Assembly: GCA_017451665.1 (NCBI GenBank)
Contig: JAFTNX010000165.1
Location: 1 to 19,125, forward strand
Length of the DNA: 19,125 bases
DNA from: Oscillospiraceae bacterium
GTDB lineage: Bacteria; Bacillota; Clostridia; Oscillospirales; Ruminococcaceae
Reading direction: 5' to 3'
The translations under genes and the position numbers were made by a program. A model generated the notes under the pieces. That model saw only the letters and a list, made by a program, of their open reading frames with translations. It was not told the origin of the DNA and did no database searches. Of this stretch, positions 1 through 7,210 are shown in pieces. Numbering within the stretch: position 1 is the stretch's first letter; each line of letters opens with the position of its first letter.

Positions 1-426
1 AATTAAAACAAAAGGCATTGATACTATGATAAGTATAATAACAATATGCCACGGTTTGTATGGAGCGTCTAATTTTGCAACTTCAAAAAGAGCATCAGCG
101 TTATCATAGTTTACGCCGGGAACACTTTTTTCATATACGCAACCCCCCTTTATTCCTCTCTGAAAATATGTAAACTGTGCACCGTCAGGATAAAATATAT
201 CAACATCATATTCATACCATTTGTCAAGACTATAGGAATAATCATAAGTTTTTTCCCCGTCAGAAATGGTGTCTTTTTCCATATCAATTGTGTATTACAC
301 GCCGTCAATTTCAACAGAAGATATAGTTTCTGTGGATGCCGATACAATAATTACAAAGATAAAACAAATTATAAAAGGTAGAAACTTCAATGCAGTAATC
401 AGTATTTTTTTCACTTTAATGTCCAT
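1..426 (-). pseudogene. Lipoprotein-like paralog interrupted by a nonsense codon (partial)
   Basis: Reading the minus strand from the ATG at 426 (good AGGAG site at 433-437, 6 nt upstream) gives a hydrophobic N-terminus followed by a segment ending SVEIDGV, then a TAA stop at 295-297 (codon 44). The same frame continues open to the window edge, with YTI, DTISDG, IFYPDG and FEVAKLDAP. These match the neighbouring gene at 472-1014, which has VEIDGVEYTI, DTITDG, IFYPDG and VEVAKEDAP, so the stop replaces a glutamate (GAA to TAA). It is therefore a tandem paralog killed by one substitution, or a sequencing error. The N-terminal segment lacks the lipobox cysteine of its neighbour. A second hydrophobic stretch starts just before the window edge. 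The 3' end lies outside the window. Function unknown. Confidence 0.8.
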
Positions 427-471
427 TTAAAACTCCTCTGTCCCTGTATTATGATACAAATGCCCAAGTTA

Positions 472-1014
472 TTACACCACAAACACTATCGCCATAATTA
501 TAGCAGCAAGAATTGCAATTCCGCCACCTATACGCCCAACGACAAGTGCAGCGTCTGAGGGTTCAGCATTCTTGTAGTGCCAGCCGTAACCAAGCCACCA
601 CAGGCCTCGTGGTGCAATCAATCCCACAAGCCCGAAAACTCCAAGAATAACTACAAGAAACCACGTCTTTGACTCAACCTTTTTTGGTGCATCTTCCTTA
701 GCTACCTCAACAAGTGTGTCAGAGCTTACGATAACACCGTTTTCAGATAAATCCTTCCACTCTCCTACACCAACTTCATTATTCTGTGTCCATATATAAG
801 TTGTGCCGTCAGGATAAAAAATTTCAATGGTGTAACTGTCACCACTGCCGTCTATCTTGTATTCAAAAGTGTTTTTCCCGTCAGTAATTGTGTCCTCAGC
901 CTTGTTAATGGTGTATTCCACGCCGTCAATTTCAACGGTTTTTGAATCTTCCCCACAAGCCGAAAAACACATCAGAGTCATAACCATAATAACAAATGCC
1001 AAAATCTTTTTCAT
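472..1014 (-). CDS. Putative lipoprotein with two C-terminal membrane segments
   Basis: This 180-residue protein has a lipoprotein signal: basic MKK, a hydrophobic core and a lipobox FSAC with the acylated cysteine at residue 20. A polar region of about 100 residues rich in D, E, T and Y follows. Two hydrophobic segments lie at roughly residues 118-135 and 162-180, separated by a Trp/Gly-rich loop (LWWLGYGW). The globular part should be outside the cytoplasmic membrane. It follows an AGGAGG ribosome site 7 nt upstream. The downstream neighbour on the same strand is a decayed paralog (1-426), so this is the surviving copy of a tandem duplication. I do not recognise the family and assign no function. 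Confidence 0.85.
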   Translation of the reverse strand: MKKILAFVIMVMTLMCFSACGEDSKTVEIDGVEYTINKAEDTITDGKNTFEYKIDGSGDSYTIEIFYPDGTTYIWTQNNEVGVGEWKDLSENGVIVSSDTLVEVAKEDAPKKVESKTWFLVVILGVFGLVGLIAPRGLWWLGYGWHYKNAEPSDAALVVGRIGGGIAILAAIIMAIVFVV

Positions 1015-1106
1015 AAGAAAACCTCCTGCATTGTCAATTGTGTATCGTGCTTTACTAAATCTTTATCCCCAACTATTTAAGCCGAGCGTTATAATACCGA
1101 CTATAT

Positions 1107-1140
1107 CAATTGTCAATTGTCAACTGTCAATTGTCAATTG
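1107..1140. repeat. Heptad array (CAATTGT)n, copy 1
   Basis: Five consecutive 7-bp units: CAATTGT, CAATTGT, CAACTGT, CAATTGT and a 6-bp partial CAATTG. The array reaches into the last codons of rpiB, because the rpiB stop (TGA, 1134-1136) and its final Asn codon lie inside the repeat. A box reading TTTAAGCCGAGC, shared with other intergenic regions, lies at 1076-1087. An isolated unit is at 1035-1041. Confidence 0.85.
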
Positions 1141-1583
1141 AAAAAATCTTCTTCCATCGCTGTGATGAGGTCAACTCTTCTCTGGTGGCGTCCACCTTCA
1201 AATTCAGTTTTCAAAAATACGTCAACAAGCTCACAAGCAAGCCCTGCCCCAACAACTCTCGCACCAAAACAAAGAATGTTTGCGTCGTTGTGGAGTCTTG
1301 TGAATTTAGCAGAAAAATAGTCTGAACAACAAGCAGCCCTTACGCCCTTGACCTTGTTTGCAGCCATAGAAATACCGATACCTGTGCCACAAATGAGAAT
1401 TCCTCTGTCAAATTCGCCCGATACAACAGCCTTTCCTACTGCCTTTGCTGAATCAGGATAGTCGCACTTTTCACCTTCGCCGCAACCAAAATCCTTGTAT
1501 TCGTATCCGTTCTCCTCAAGCCACTTGCAGACCTCCATTTTAAGCTCCACAGCAGCGTGGTCGTTTCCGATTGCAATTTTCAT
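1134..1583 (-). CDS. rpiB: Ribose-5-phosphate isomerase B
   Basis: The 149-residue product interconverts ribose 5-phosphate and ribulose 5-phosphate in the cytosolic pentose phosphate pathway. The RpiB/LacAB signature is complete: an IGNDHAA start (D8, H9), the catalytic-cysteine segment ILICGTGIG (C65) with its anion-binding glycines, and RLHNDANIL (H98, N99). Length is normal for the family. A GGGAGG ribosome site precedes the ATG at 1583. It is the last gene of a minus-strand operon, 17 nt after tsaB. The last residue and stop codon fall within the heptad array at 1107-1140, so the repeat has grown or inserted right at the 3' end. No strong terminator is evident before the next gene. Confidence 0.95.
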   Translation of the reverse strand: MKIAIGNDHAAVELKMEVCKWLEENGYEYKDFGCGEGEKCDYPDSAKAVGKAVVSGEFDRGILICGTGIGISMAANKVKGVRAACCSDYFSAKFTRLHNDANILCFGARVVGAGLACELVDVFLKTEFEGGRHQRRVDLITAMEEDFFN

Positions 1584-1600
1584 AATTTTTTCCTCCCCGA

Positions 1601-2284
1601 TTATTTTCCTAAATCTTTTTCAGCCTTTGTGACCTGTAAGTATCTCGCTTCAAGCTCAGCCCCCGTCACCCAACTGTCATTTTCTTCAAAAGCAAGCTCG
1701 CATAACGCTGACGCCCTCTGCATTTTCAAAGACGCAGGCGCAACCTCCACTCTCTCCAAATCAGAGAATAAATCCCCTTTGATTTTTTCGCAGATGTCAC
1801 CAACGAGCATTATTTTTTCATCAGAATTTCTCACAAATTCTTCAATTTCTTCGTATTTGCATACCTTGTCTGCTACCGCTTCGACAAGTTTTCCACCTTT
1901 ACACTCATACGCTCCAAAGTATGCAATACCCAGTCTTGCGTGCATAACACTAACCACAATACCCCCGAAAAACCGTACATTCTGTGCAAGCGACTTTAAA
2001 GTGGATACTCCGTAGCATTTTACGTCCTTGGTAAAGCACATTCCCTTTACAGCAGAAATTCCAATTCTCAGCCCTGTGTAACTCCCAGGTCCTTCGCTTA
2101 CAGCAAAACAGTCAATGTCCTCAAGCTCAATTTCCAACTTTTCAAGCAGATTTTTTACCAAAGGCAGAATAATCTGCGAGTGAGTAAGCCTTGTAACGTA
2201 AGAAATTTCACCTAAAATTCTGTCGCCGTCCATAACAGCTACCGACGCAGTTTTTCCACTTGTGTCAATCCCCAATATTTTCAA
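1601..2284 (-). CDS. tsaB: tRNA threonylcarbamoyladenosine biosynthesis protein TsaB
   Basis: TsaB is the inactive ASKHA-fold partner of TsaD in forming the N6-threonylcarbamoyl group of t6A37 in ANN-decoding tRNAs. The N-terminus KILGIDTSGK and the segment AVSEGPGSYTGLRIGISAVKG are diagnostic. I place the start at the TTG at 2284 (227 residues, reading MKILGIDTSG as usual for the family). The GGAG ribosome site abuts the upstream ATG at 2293 with no spacer but sits 9 nt from the TTG. The gene overlaps the 3' end of tsaE, a classic pairing in Bacillota. TsaD is not in this window. The start choice is an inference; the identity is secure. Confidence 0.92.
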   Translation of the reverse strand: MKILGIDTSGKTASVAVMDGDRILGEISYVTRLTHSQIILPLVKNLLEKLEIELEDIDCFAVSEGPGSYTGLRIGISAVKGMCFTKDVKCYGVSTLKSLAQNVRFFGGIVVSVMHARLGIAYFGAYECKGGKLVEAVADKVCKYEEIEEFVRNSDEKIMLVGDICEKIKGDLFSDLERVEVAPASLKMQRASALCELAFEENDSWVTGAELEARYLQVTKAEKDLGK

Positions 2285-2705
2285 ATCTATCATCTCCGCT
2301 TATACGAATTTCTCTTTTATTGTCGTCAATTCTAACAATGTCAATAAAAATTGTCCCCTCAGGCAAAGCGTCCTCAATGTTTTCGCTCCACTCAACACAC
2401 AAAACGGTTTCCCCGTCCATGTAATCGTAAAAGCCTGTTGTTTCCAAATCATCGCTACCGTTAATGCGATACATATCAAAATGACAAACAGCCTTGCCGT
2501 TTTTACGATATTCATTTACAAGTGCAAATGTAGGTGAAGTAACGTCGTCGCCAATTCCAAAACCTACACAAAGTCCTCTGGTGAAAGTAGTTTTCCCTGC
2601 ACCCAGACCACCTCTGTATGCGATAACCTCTCCACCCTTGAGAAGCCCACCAATTTTCTGAGCAAACAAAACTGTTTCCTCAGGTGAATTTGTAATCTTA
2701 ACCAT
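2265..2705 (-). CDS. tsaE: tRNA threonylcarbamoyladenosine biosynthesis ATPase TsaE
   Basis: This 146-residue P-loop protein drives the TsaB-TsaD-TsaE cycle of t6A formation. The Walker A motif GGLGAGKTT is at residues 32-40, followed by the family segments TSPTFALVNEY, HFDMYR and a VEWSE motif near residue 105. The ATG at 2705 overlaps the end of the DUF3810 gene by 8 nt and has GAGGAA 6 nt upstream inside that gene. The 3' end overlaps tsaB by about 20-29 nt, depending on the tsaB start. This suggests translational coupling through three genes. Confidence 0.95.
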   Translation of the reverse strand: MVKITNSPEETVLFAQKIGGLLKGGEVIAYRGGLGAGKTTFTRGLCVGFGIGDDVTSPTFALVNEYRKNGKAVCHFDMYRINGSDDLETTGFYDYMDGETVLCVEWSENIEDALPEGTIFIDIVRIDDNKREIRISGDDRFENIGD

Positions 2706-3816
2706 TTTTTATTTCCTCGTAATAATAATCAAGCATCAAGTCAACCATTCTGCCGTAACTGTTCATTCCGTCCTCAACCCCGTTGAGTTTAAGACTTGTG
2801 TCGGTTGCAATATCCCCGACAGTATTCACAACATCACTTGGAATAATCGCACTTTCGTCCTGCTGAACCTCTTCCCAGTGCTCATAGCTCATATTCCAGT
2901 CAAGGAGAATGTTATTGTCAAGATTCTGATAAAATCTGTCAATGTCCTCCTGCGTGCCGAACTCCTCAATGTTGTTTCTTATGTATTTCAGTGCCGATAC
3001 AGCACCGCTGTATATGAAGTCCTCATCTCCCGATTTTATGCAGGCAAGATACGCTATAAAATTCGCCTCGTCCTCTAAAATAAACCCTCTCAGATGTGCA
3101 AGCTCGTGACATAACGTGTCAGGAAGATTAACCTTGTACATATCCTTGTTGTAGTTTGCTTCAAGGGTAAACGGGAAATAAATTCCCATAAGATACTGCT
3201 GACTCATAAAAAACGAATTTATAACAGGCTTAGGATTTGGATAAAAGCCGTCAAGCTGTGGATAATCCTTGCCTAAATTCTGCATAGCCTTTATAGCCCT
3301 GTCACCTAAATCCCCCTCAGGAGAAAACTTTCCCTCATCATCCCGGTTAACCTTGTCAGCGTATTGGTTAGCAATCTCCGTTACAATGTCACCTAAAGCA
3401 ATAAGGTCCTCAACAGTATGCTCCTCTGCTTTGATTCCATACTTGTCCCCGAAATTCGTGCAGTGGTATAAAATAAAGCAGTTAAGGGTCTGAATAAGTG
3501 CAACACATACTAAAATCCACGCAATTATTTTTCCGTAAATCTTAGTAATCAAAAGACGTTTTCCCTCTTTTTTATACATAAGCACAGCATAGCTGATAAC
3601 TCCCCCGACAATAAGTAAAAGCCCTGCTATAATGAGAATTTCACCTACCGAAAAAGGAAAAACCGACGTAAAACGTGAGTATGTATTAAGCCACAACGGA
3701 AAAATATTCTCAACATAAAAATCGCAGAAACCTGTTGACAACCACGCTACAATGTTAAGCAGAACCGTCAGCCCAAAAAGAGTAATAAGCACAACAGTAT
3801 TCTTTTTAATTTTCAT
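2698..3816 (-). CDS. DUF3810-type membrane protein with HExxH metalloprotease motif
   Basis: Starting at the ATG at 3816 (GAGGT 6 nt upstream; a TTG one codon earlier is less well placed), the product is 372 residues. Three hydrophobic segments lie at about residues 7-27, 59-80 and 97-117, followed by a large soluble part, probably extracytoplasmic. The motif LCHELAHLRG supplies HELAH at residues 237-241. Acidic residues E248/E250 (EDEANF) follow and are a plausible third zinc ligand. This layout fits the DUF3810 family by recall; no substrate is known to me. It begins 4 nt after the stop of the VanY-type gene, so the two are likely co-translated. A shared role at the cell envelope is an inference. 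Confidence 0.8.
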   Translation of the reverse strand: MKIKKNTVVLITLFGLTVLLNIVAWLSTGFCDFYVENIFPLWLNTYSRFTSVFPFSVGEILIIAGLLLIVGGVISYAVLMYKKEGKRLLITKIYGKIIAWILVCVALIQTLNCFILYHCTNFGDKYGIKAEEHTVEDLIALGDIVTEIANQYADKVNRDDEGKFSPEGDLGDRAIKAMQNLGKDYPQLDGFYPNPKPVINSFFMSQQYLMGIYFPFTLEANYNKDMYKVNLPDTLCHELAHLRGFILEDEANFIAYLACIKSGDEDFIYSGAVSALKYIRNNIEEFGTQEDIDRFYQNLDNNILLDWNMSYEHWEEVQQDESAIIPSDVVNTVGDIATDTSLKLNGVEDGMNSYGRMVDLMLDYYYEEIKNG

Positions 3817-3820
3817 CAAG

Positions 3821-4708
3821 CTACCTCTTTCCTGTAATTATGAAGCACCCTGTGTTGTCCTCTGAAATAACATAGCTGTCGCATCCCGACGGCACAGTAA
3901 TTTCATCACCTTTCTGTCTTGTAAAAATGTAATCATCGTATTCATAAAACTTGCCGATTTCAAGATTTTCAATGTATTCCTCGTAAGCCAGAGAATTTTT
4001 ATAAATTATCTCGCTGTGTGGAAATCCCACATATCTTATGTGCCACGGCTCGTATGTTATACCTGTAATGTCCTCTTTAAACTGTGGGTATCTGATTATA
4101 AATCCGTATTTCCAGGAATTTTCGTTAACCCATACTCCCACGTCGCAGTTAATAAACCCTGCCCCTGCAAACTCCGTAATGTATACGTCAAGAGCAAGTC
4201 CAGTCTGATGCTCGCTCGCACCCTTTTTCATGGCAGTTTCTTCGCCCTGCTCCTTGGAGATTTCCTCCTGCTCCTCGGCAGTTCTGTAACTGCTCATAAC
4301 AAAAAGCTTCTTGTCAAATTTATCAATGATGTCAAGGGACATATCGGAATAATCGTCCCTCATACAGCTGTTCATCATAACCCCTGTTGTTTTGTATTCG
4401 CTTATGTCAGCCACATAATCATCAGAAAGTGTGTATTCCTTGTTAACAAGCATCATAGACTGGTTGAAGCTTACATTTTCCCATTTTATAAACTCAGAAA
4501 CCTCCACTTTTTCGGTGTCAAGCTCCTTAGCTGTCATAGCAGTAAGTGCCACCTCATTTTTTTCTGAGTTAAAAAAGCTTTTAACCTTGTATCTGAAACC
4601 CGGCTTTAAAACCAACACCAGAACAAATACAGCCACACATAAAAATACAACTGCCACAGATATGATAACAGCAATTTTAACCTTGCTAAATTTCTTTTCT
4701 TTTTCCAT
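3821..4708 (-). CDS. D-alanyl-D-alanine carboxypeptidase, VanY/M15B type
   Basis: This 295-residue protein has a short basic N-terminus and one membrane anchor (about residues 11-34). An extracytoplasmic M15 zinc peptidase domain follows at about 120-245. The ligand motifs are intact: SEHQTGLALD (H167, D174) and EPWHIRYVG (E220 as general base, H223), with SSYRT upstream as in VanY/DacB relatives. It trims the terminal D-Ala from peptidoglycan stem peptides. A C-terminal extension of about 45 residues follows the catalytic domain. It is the first gene of the operon running to rpiB. Only about 20 nt separate it from the fhs terminator, so its promoter must lie in or beside that hairpin, or it relies on read-through. 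Confidence 0.88.
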   Translation of the reverse strand: MEKEKKFSKVKIAVIISVAVVFLCVAVFVLVLVLKPGFRYKVKSFFNSEKNEVALTAMTAKELDTEKVEVSEFIKWENVSFNQSMMLVNKEYTLSDDYVADISEYKTTGVMMNSCMRDDYSDMSLDIIDKFDKKLFVMSSYRTAEEQEEISKEQGEETAMKKGASEHQTGLALDVYITEFAGAGFINCDVGVWVNENSWKYGFIIRYPQFKEDITGITYEPWHIRYVGFPHSEIIYKNSLAYEEYIENLEIGKFYEYDDYIFTRQKGDEITVPSGCDSYVISEDNTGCFIITGKR

Positions 4709-4727
4709 TTGTAGTCACCACTTATAA

Positions 4728-4768
4728 TAAAAACTCAAATCGGCTGCCGAAAAATCAGCAACCGATTT
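4728..4768 (-). terminator. Rho-independent terminator of fhs
   Basis: A 14-bp stem (4737-4750 with 4755-4768, containing G-U pairs on the RNA) has a 4-nt loop and is followed on the minus strand by a T-rich tract (4724-4736). It lies just after the fhs stop codon. Confidence 0.85.
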
Positions 4769-4774
4769 TATCAT

Positions 4775-6445
4775 TTAAAAGAGTCCTGAAATGTTTCCTT
4801 CGTTGTCGCAGTCAATCTTGTTAGCAGCAGGCACCTTAGGAAGTCCAGGCATAGTCATAATGTCACCTGTGTAAGCTACCACAAATCCTGCACCAGCTGA
4901 AAGCTTTACGTCACGGACTGTGATTTCAAAGTTTTCAGGCTTGCCCAGTTTTGCAGGGTCATCAGAAAGCGAGTACTGAGTTTTAGCAACACAAACAGGA
5001 ATGTCCCCGAAACCAAGGTCAGTAATTTCCTTGATAGCCTTTTCAGCCTGAGCAGTAAAGATAACTCCGTCAGCTCTGTAAATTTCCTTAGCAATAATGT
5101 TGAGCTTTTCCTTGATAGGGAGCTTTTCGTCGTAAAGTGGTGCATAGTTTGAAGGCTTTTCTTCAATAGTCTTGACTACCTTTTCAGCAAGGTCAATTCC
5201 GCCTTCGCCACCCTTGGCAAAAATTTCAGCAAGTGAGTATTCAACTCCCATTTCCTCACAAACCTCACCGATAACTGCAATTTCAGCCTCAGTATCTGTG
5301 TGGAATCTGTTGATAGCTACAACAACAGGAACACCGAATTTCTGCATATTTTCAATGTGAGTCTTGAGGTTTATAATACCCTTTCTCAAAGCCTCAACGT
5401 TTTCAGTTGTAAGGTCAGCCTTAGCAACCCCACCATTGTATTTAAGTGCTCTGATAGTTGCAACAAGCACTACGCAGTTTGGCTTTAAGCCTGCAAATCT
5501 GCACTTGATGTCCATAAACTTTTCAGCACCAAGGTCAGAGCCGAAACCTGCCTCTGTGATTGTGTAATCGCCGAGCTTCAAAGCAAGCTTGGTAGCTCTT
5601 ACAGAGTTACAACCGTGAGCAATGTTAGCAAAAGGTCCACCGTGCATAATAGCAGGTGTGTTTTCAAGTGTCTGAACAAGGTTAGGCTTCAGAGCGTCCT
5701 TAAGGAGTGCAACCATAGCGCCACAGCCACCCAAATCCTTAGCATAAACAGGCTTTCCTTCGTAGGTGTAGCCTACAAAAATTCTTTCAAGTCTTGCCTT
5801 CAAATCAGCAAGGTCAGACGCAAGACAAAGGATAGCCATAATTTCGCTGGCAACAGTAATCTGGAAACCGTCTTCTCTTGGCATACCGTTAACCTTGCCA
5901 CCAAGACCAACAATAATGCTTCTCAGGTTTCTGTCGTTCATGTCCATACATCTCTTGAACATAATTCTTCTCTGGTCAATGCCGAGAGCATTTCCCTGCT
6001 GAATGTGATTGTCAATGAGGGCACAAAGCAGATTGTTTGCAGCTGTAATAGCGTGCATATCCCCTGTAAAGTGAAGATTGATGTCTTCCATAGGTACAAC
6101 CTGTGCGTATCCGCCACCTGCCGCACCACCCTTGATTCCAAATACAGGACCAAGTGAAGGTTCACGGAGTGCAAGCACAGCGTTTTTGCCGATTTTAGCC
6201 ATAGATTCAGCAAGACCAACAGAAATAGTAGTCTTTCCCTCACCGGCAGGTGTAGGGTTTATAGCAGTAACAAGAATGAGCTTTCCGTCTTCCTTGTCTG
6301 CAAGCTTTGTAAAAAGTTCCTCAGAAAGCTTAGCCTTGTAATGTCCGTAAGGCTCAACATCGTCCTCTGAAATTCCAAGTTCATTTGCAATTTCAAGAAT
6401 TTTTTTCATTTTCGCAGCCTGAGCAATTTCGATATCAGTAAGCAT
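4775..6445 (-). CDS. fhs: Formate-tetrahydrofolate ligase
   Basis: The 556-residue cytosolic enzyme makes 10-formyl-THF from formate, THF and ATP, feeding purine and fMet synthesis and, in many Clostridia, the methyl branch of one-carbon metabolism. The P-loop-like motif TPAGEGKTT lies near residues 66-74. REPSLGPVFGIKGGAAGGG, HAITAANNL and the C-terminal TGDIMTMPGLP are characteristic. Length is normal and there are no disruptions. It starts at the ATG at 6445 with GAGGT upstream. A good promoter at 6485-6513 and a terminator at 4728-4768 bracket it, so it is probably a single-gene transcript. Confidence 0.97.
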   Translation of the reverse strand: MLTDIEIAQAAKMKKILEIANELGISEDDVEPYGHYKAKLSEELFTKLADKEDGKLILVTAINPTPAGEGKTTISVGLAESMAKIGKNAVLALREPSLGPVFGIKGGAAGGGYAQVVPMEDINLHFTGDMHAITAANNLLCALIDNHIQQGNALGIDQRRIMFKRCMDMNDRNLRSIIVGLGGKVNGMPREDGFQITVASEIMAILCLASDLADLKARLERIFVGYTYEGKPVYAKDLGGCGAMVALLKDALKPNLVQTLENTPAIMHGGPFANIAHGCNSVRATKLALKLGDYTITEAGFGSDLGAEKFMDIKCRFAGLKPNCVVLVATIRALKYNGGVAKADLTTENVEALRKGIINLKTHIENMQKFGVPVVVAINRFHTDTEAEIAVIGEVCEEMGVEYSLAEIFAKGGEGGIDLAEKVVKTIEEKPSNYAPLYDEKLPIKEKLNIIAKEIYRADGVIFTAQAEKAIKEITDLGFGDIPVCVAKTQYSLSDDPAKLGKPENFEITVRDVKLSAGAGFVVAYTGDIMTMPGLPKVPAANKIDCDNEGNISGLF

Positions 6446-6484
6446 AAAAACAACCTCGTTTCCAAATAAAATTCATACATATAA

Positions 6485-6513
6485 AGTATATCATATTTCT
6501 GCTCACTTTTCAA
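6485..6513 (-). promoter_or_regulatory. Promoter of fhs
   Basis: On the minus strand, TTGAAA (6508-6513) is followed by 17 nt and TATACT (6485-6490). It lies about 40 nt upstream of the fhs start codon. Confidence 0.75.
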
Positions 6514-6538
6514 CCACAAATCAAGATATTTTTCAACT

Positions 6539-6568
6539 AAAAAAGAGCAGGACGATAAATCCTGCTCT
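6539..6568 (-). terminator. Terminator after the decayed lipoprotein gene
   Basis: A perfect 9-bp stem (6544-6552 with 6560-6568) with a 7-nt loop is followed on the minus strand by six T residues. It sits 14 nt after the TAA at 6582-6584. That supports 6582, not 6783, as the ancestral end of the lipoprotein gene. Confidence 0.9.
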
Positions 6569-6581
6569 ATGTTGTGAATTT

Positions 6582-7061
6582 TTAACCAACCCAGCCCTGA
6601 CTTCTTGCATAATCAGTCATTTCGTTGTAGAAATCACTGGTAATGTTATTGTCGGTGTAATAGTATCCCGATTTTTTGCTGTCGGTCTTGTCGCTGAAAT
6701 GCACTCTTTCAATACCCGAAGATACAATATAAATCCTCTTGTATAACTCATCTCCGTTATTGATTTTTATTTCAATTTATCATCACTTTGGAAGGTCTTT
6801 ACTATCCTCTATGCTTTCAGCCTCAACAGGATATTTCAGCATTTCTGTCATAAAATTCTCAATTTTCTTTGTAATTTCACCGTCGGTGATTTTTCTGCCG
6901 TCATGAATATTTGTCCCGTCAGCATACATGAAATATTCAAGGTCAAGTGTAACTTCCTGCTGGCTGTCCTTTTTGTCGGTAGTTGTTTCATTAGTTTTTC
7001 CACACCCTACCATTGCAATACAAACCAAAACACTTAAAAGTATCAGAATTTTATTTTTCAT
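6582..7061 (-). pseudogene. Lipoprotein gene split by three consecutive in-frame stops
   Basis: The ATG at 7061 opens a lipoprotein-like product: MKNK, a hydrophobic stretch, and a VGC lipobox with the cysteine at residue 20, then a T/D/K-rich linker. It ends after 92 residues at TGA TGA TAA (6777-6785). In the same frame a well-formed 64-residue tail continues (IEIKINNGDELYKRIYI..., ending GWVG) to TAA at 6582-6584, right before a terminator. Between the halves, another frame reads VKTFQSDDK across the stops. One extra base upstream and one missing A in the AAA near 6776 would restore a continuous 160-residue protein. I infer two small compensating indels, or sequencing errors. If the short form is translated it would be a 92-residue lipoprotein. 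Function unknown. Confidence 0.7.
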
Positions 7062-7153
7062 AAAATCACCCCTTCACTTAATTAGTGCAGTTTTTCAGCC
7101 ATTTTGTTGCAATCACTTTTTAAAATCCCCGAAAACACTAAACCGAGCTATGT

Positions 7154-7181
7154 CAACTGTCAATTGTTAATTGTCAATTGT
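7154..7181. repeat. Heptad array (CAATTGT)n, copy 2
   Basis: Four 7-bp units: CAACTGT, CAATTGT, TAATTGT, CAATTGT. It lies 4 nt beyond the pfkA terminator hairpin, and a degenerate GCCGAGC-type box (TAAACCGAGC, near 7139-7148) adjoins it, as at other arrays in the window. Confidence 0.85.
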
Positions 7182-7185
7182 GACA

Positions 7186-7210
7186 ATAAAAATCCTTTCA
7201 GGATTTTTAT
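7186..7210 (-). terminator. Terminator of pfkA
   Basis: A 10-bp AT-rich stem (7186-7195 with 7201-7210) with a 5-nt loop; its 3' arm on the minus strand reads GGATTTTTAT. The hairpin shares one base with the pfkA stop codon (7210-7212). Confidence 0.75.

Noticed and set aside
1107..1140. Possible CRISPR-like array
   Set aside because: The 7-bp units are contiguous with no spacers and no cas genes are present; it is a simple tandem repeat.
857..1325. Short plus-strand frames with MSIVNCQLSI-like starts
   Set aside because: They are translations of the CAATTGT heptads and recur at each array; no coding evidence.
4016..4567. Open frame of 183 codons on the plus strand
   Set aside because: Antisense to the VanY-type gene whose catalytic motifs are intact; no start signal.
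5615..6157. Open frame of 180 codons on the plus strand
   Set aside because: It lies wholly antisense to the intact fhs gene, has no ribosome site or recognisable motif, and is a codon-bias shadow.
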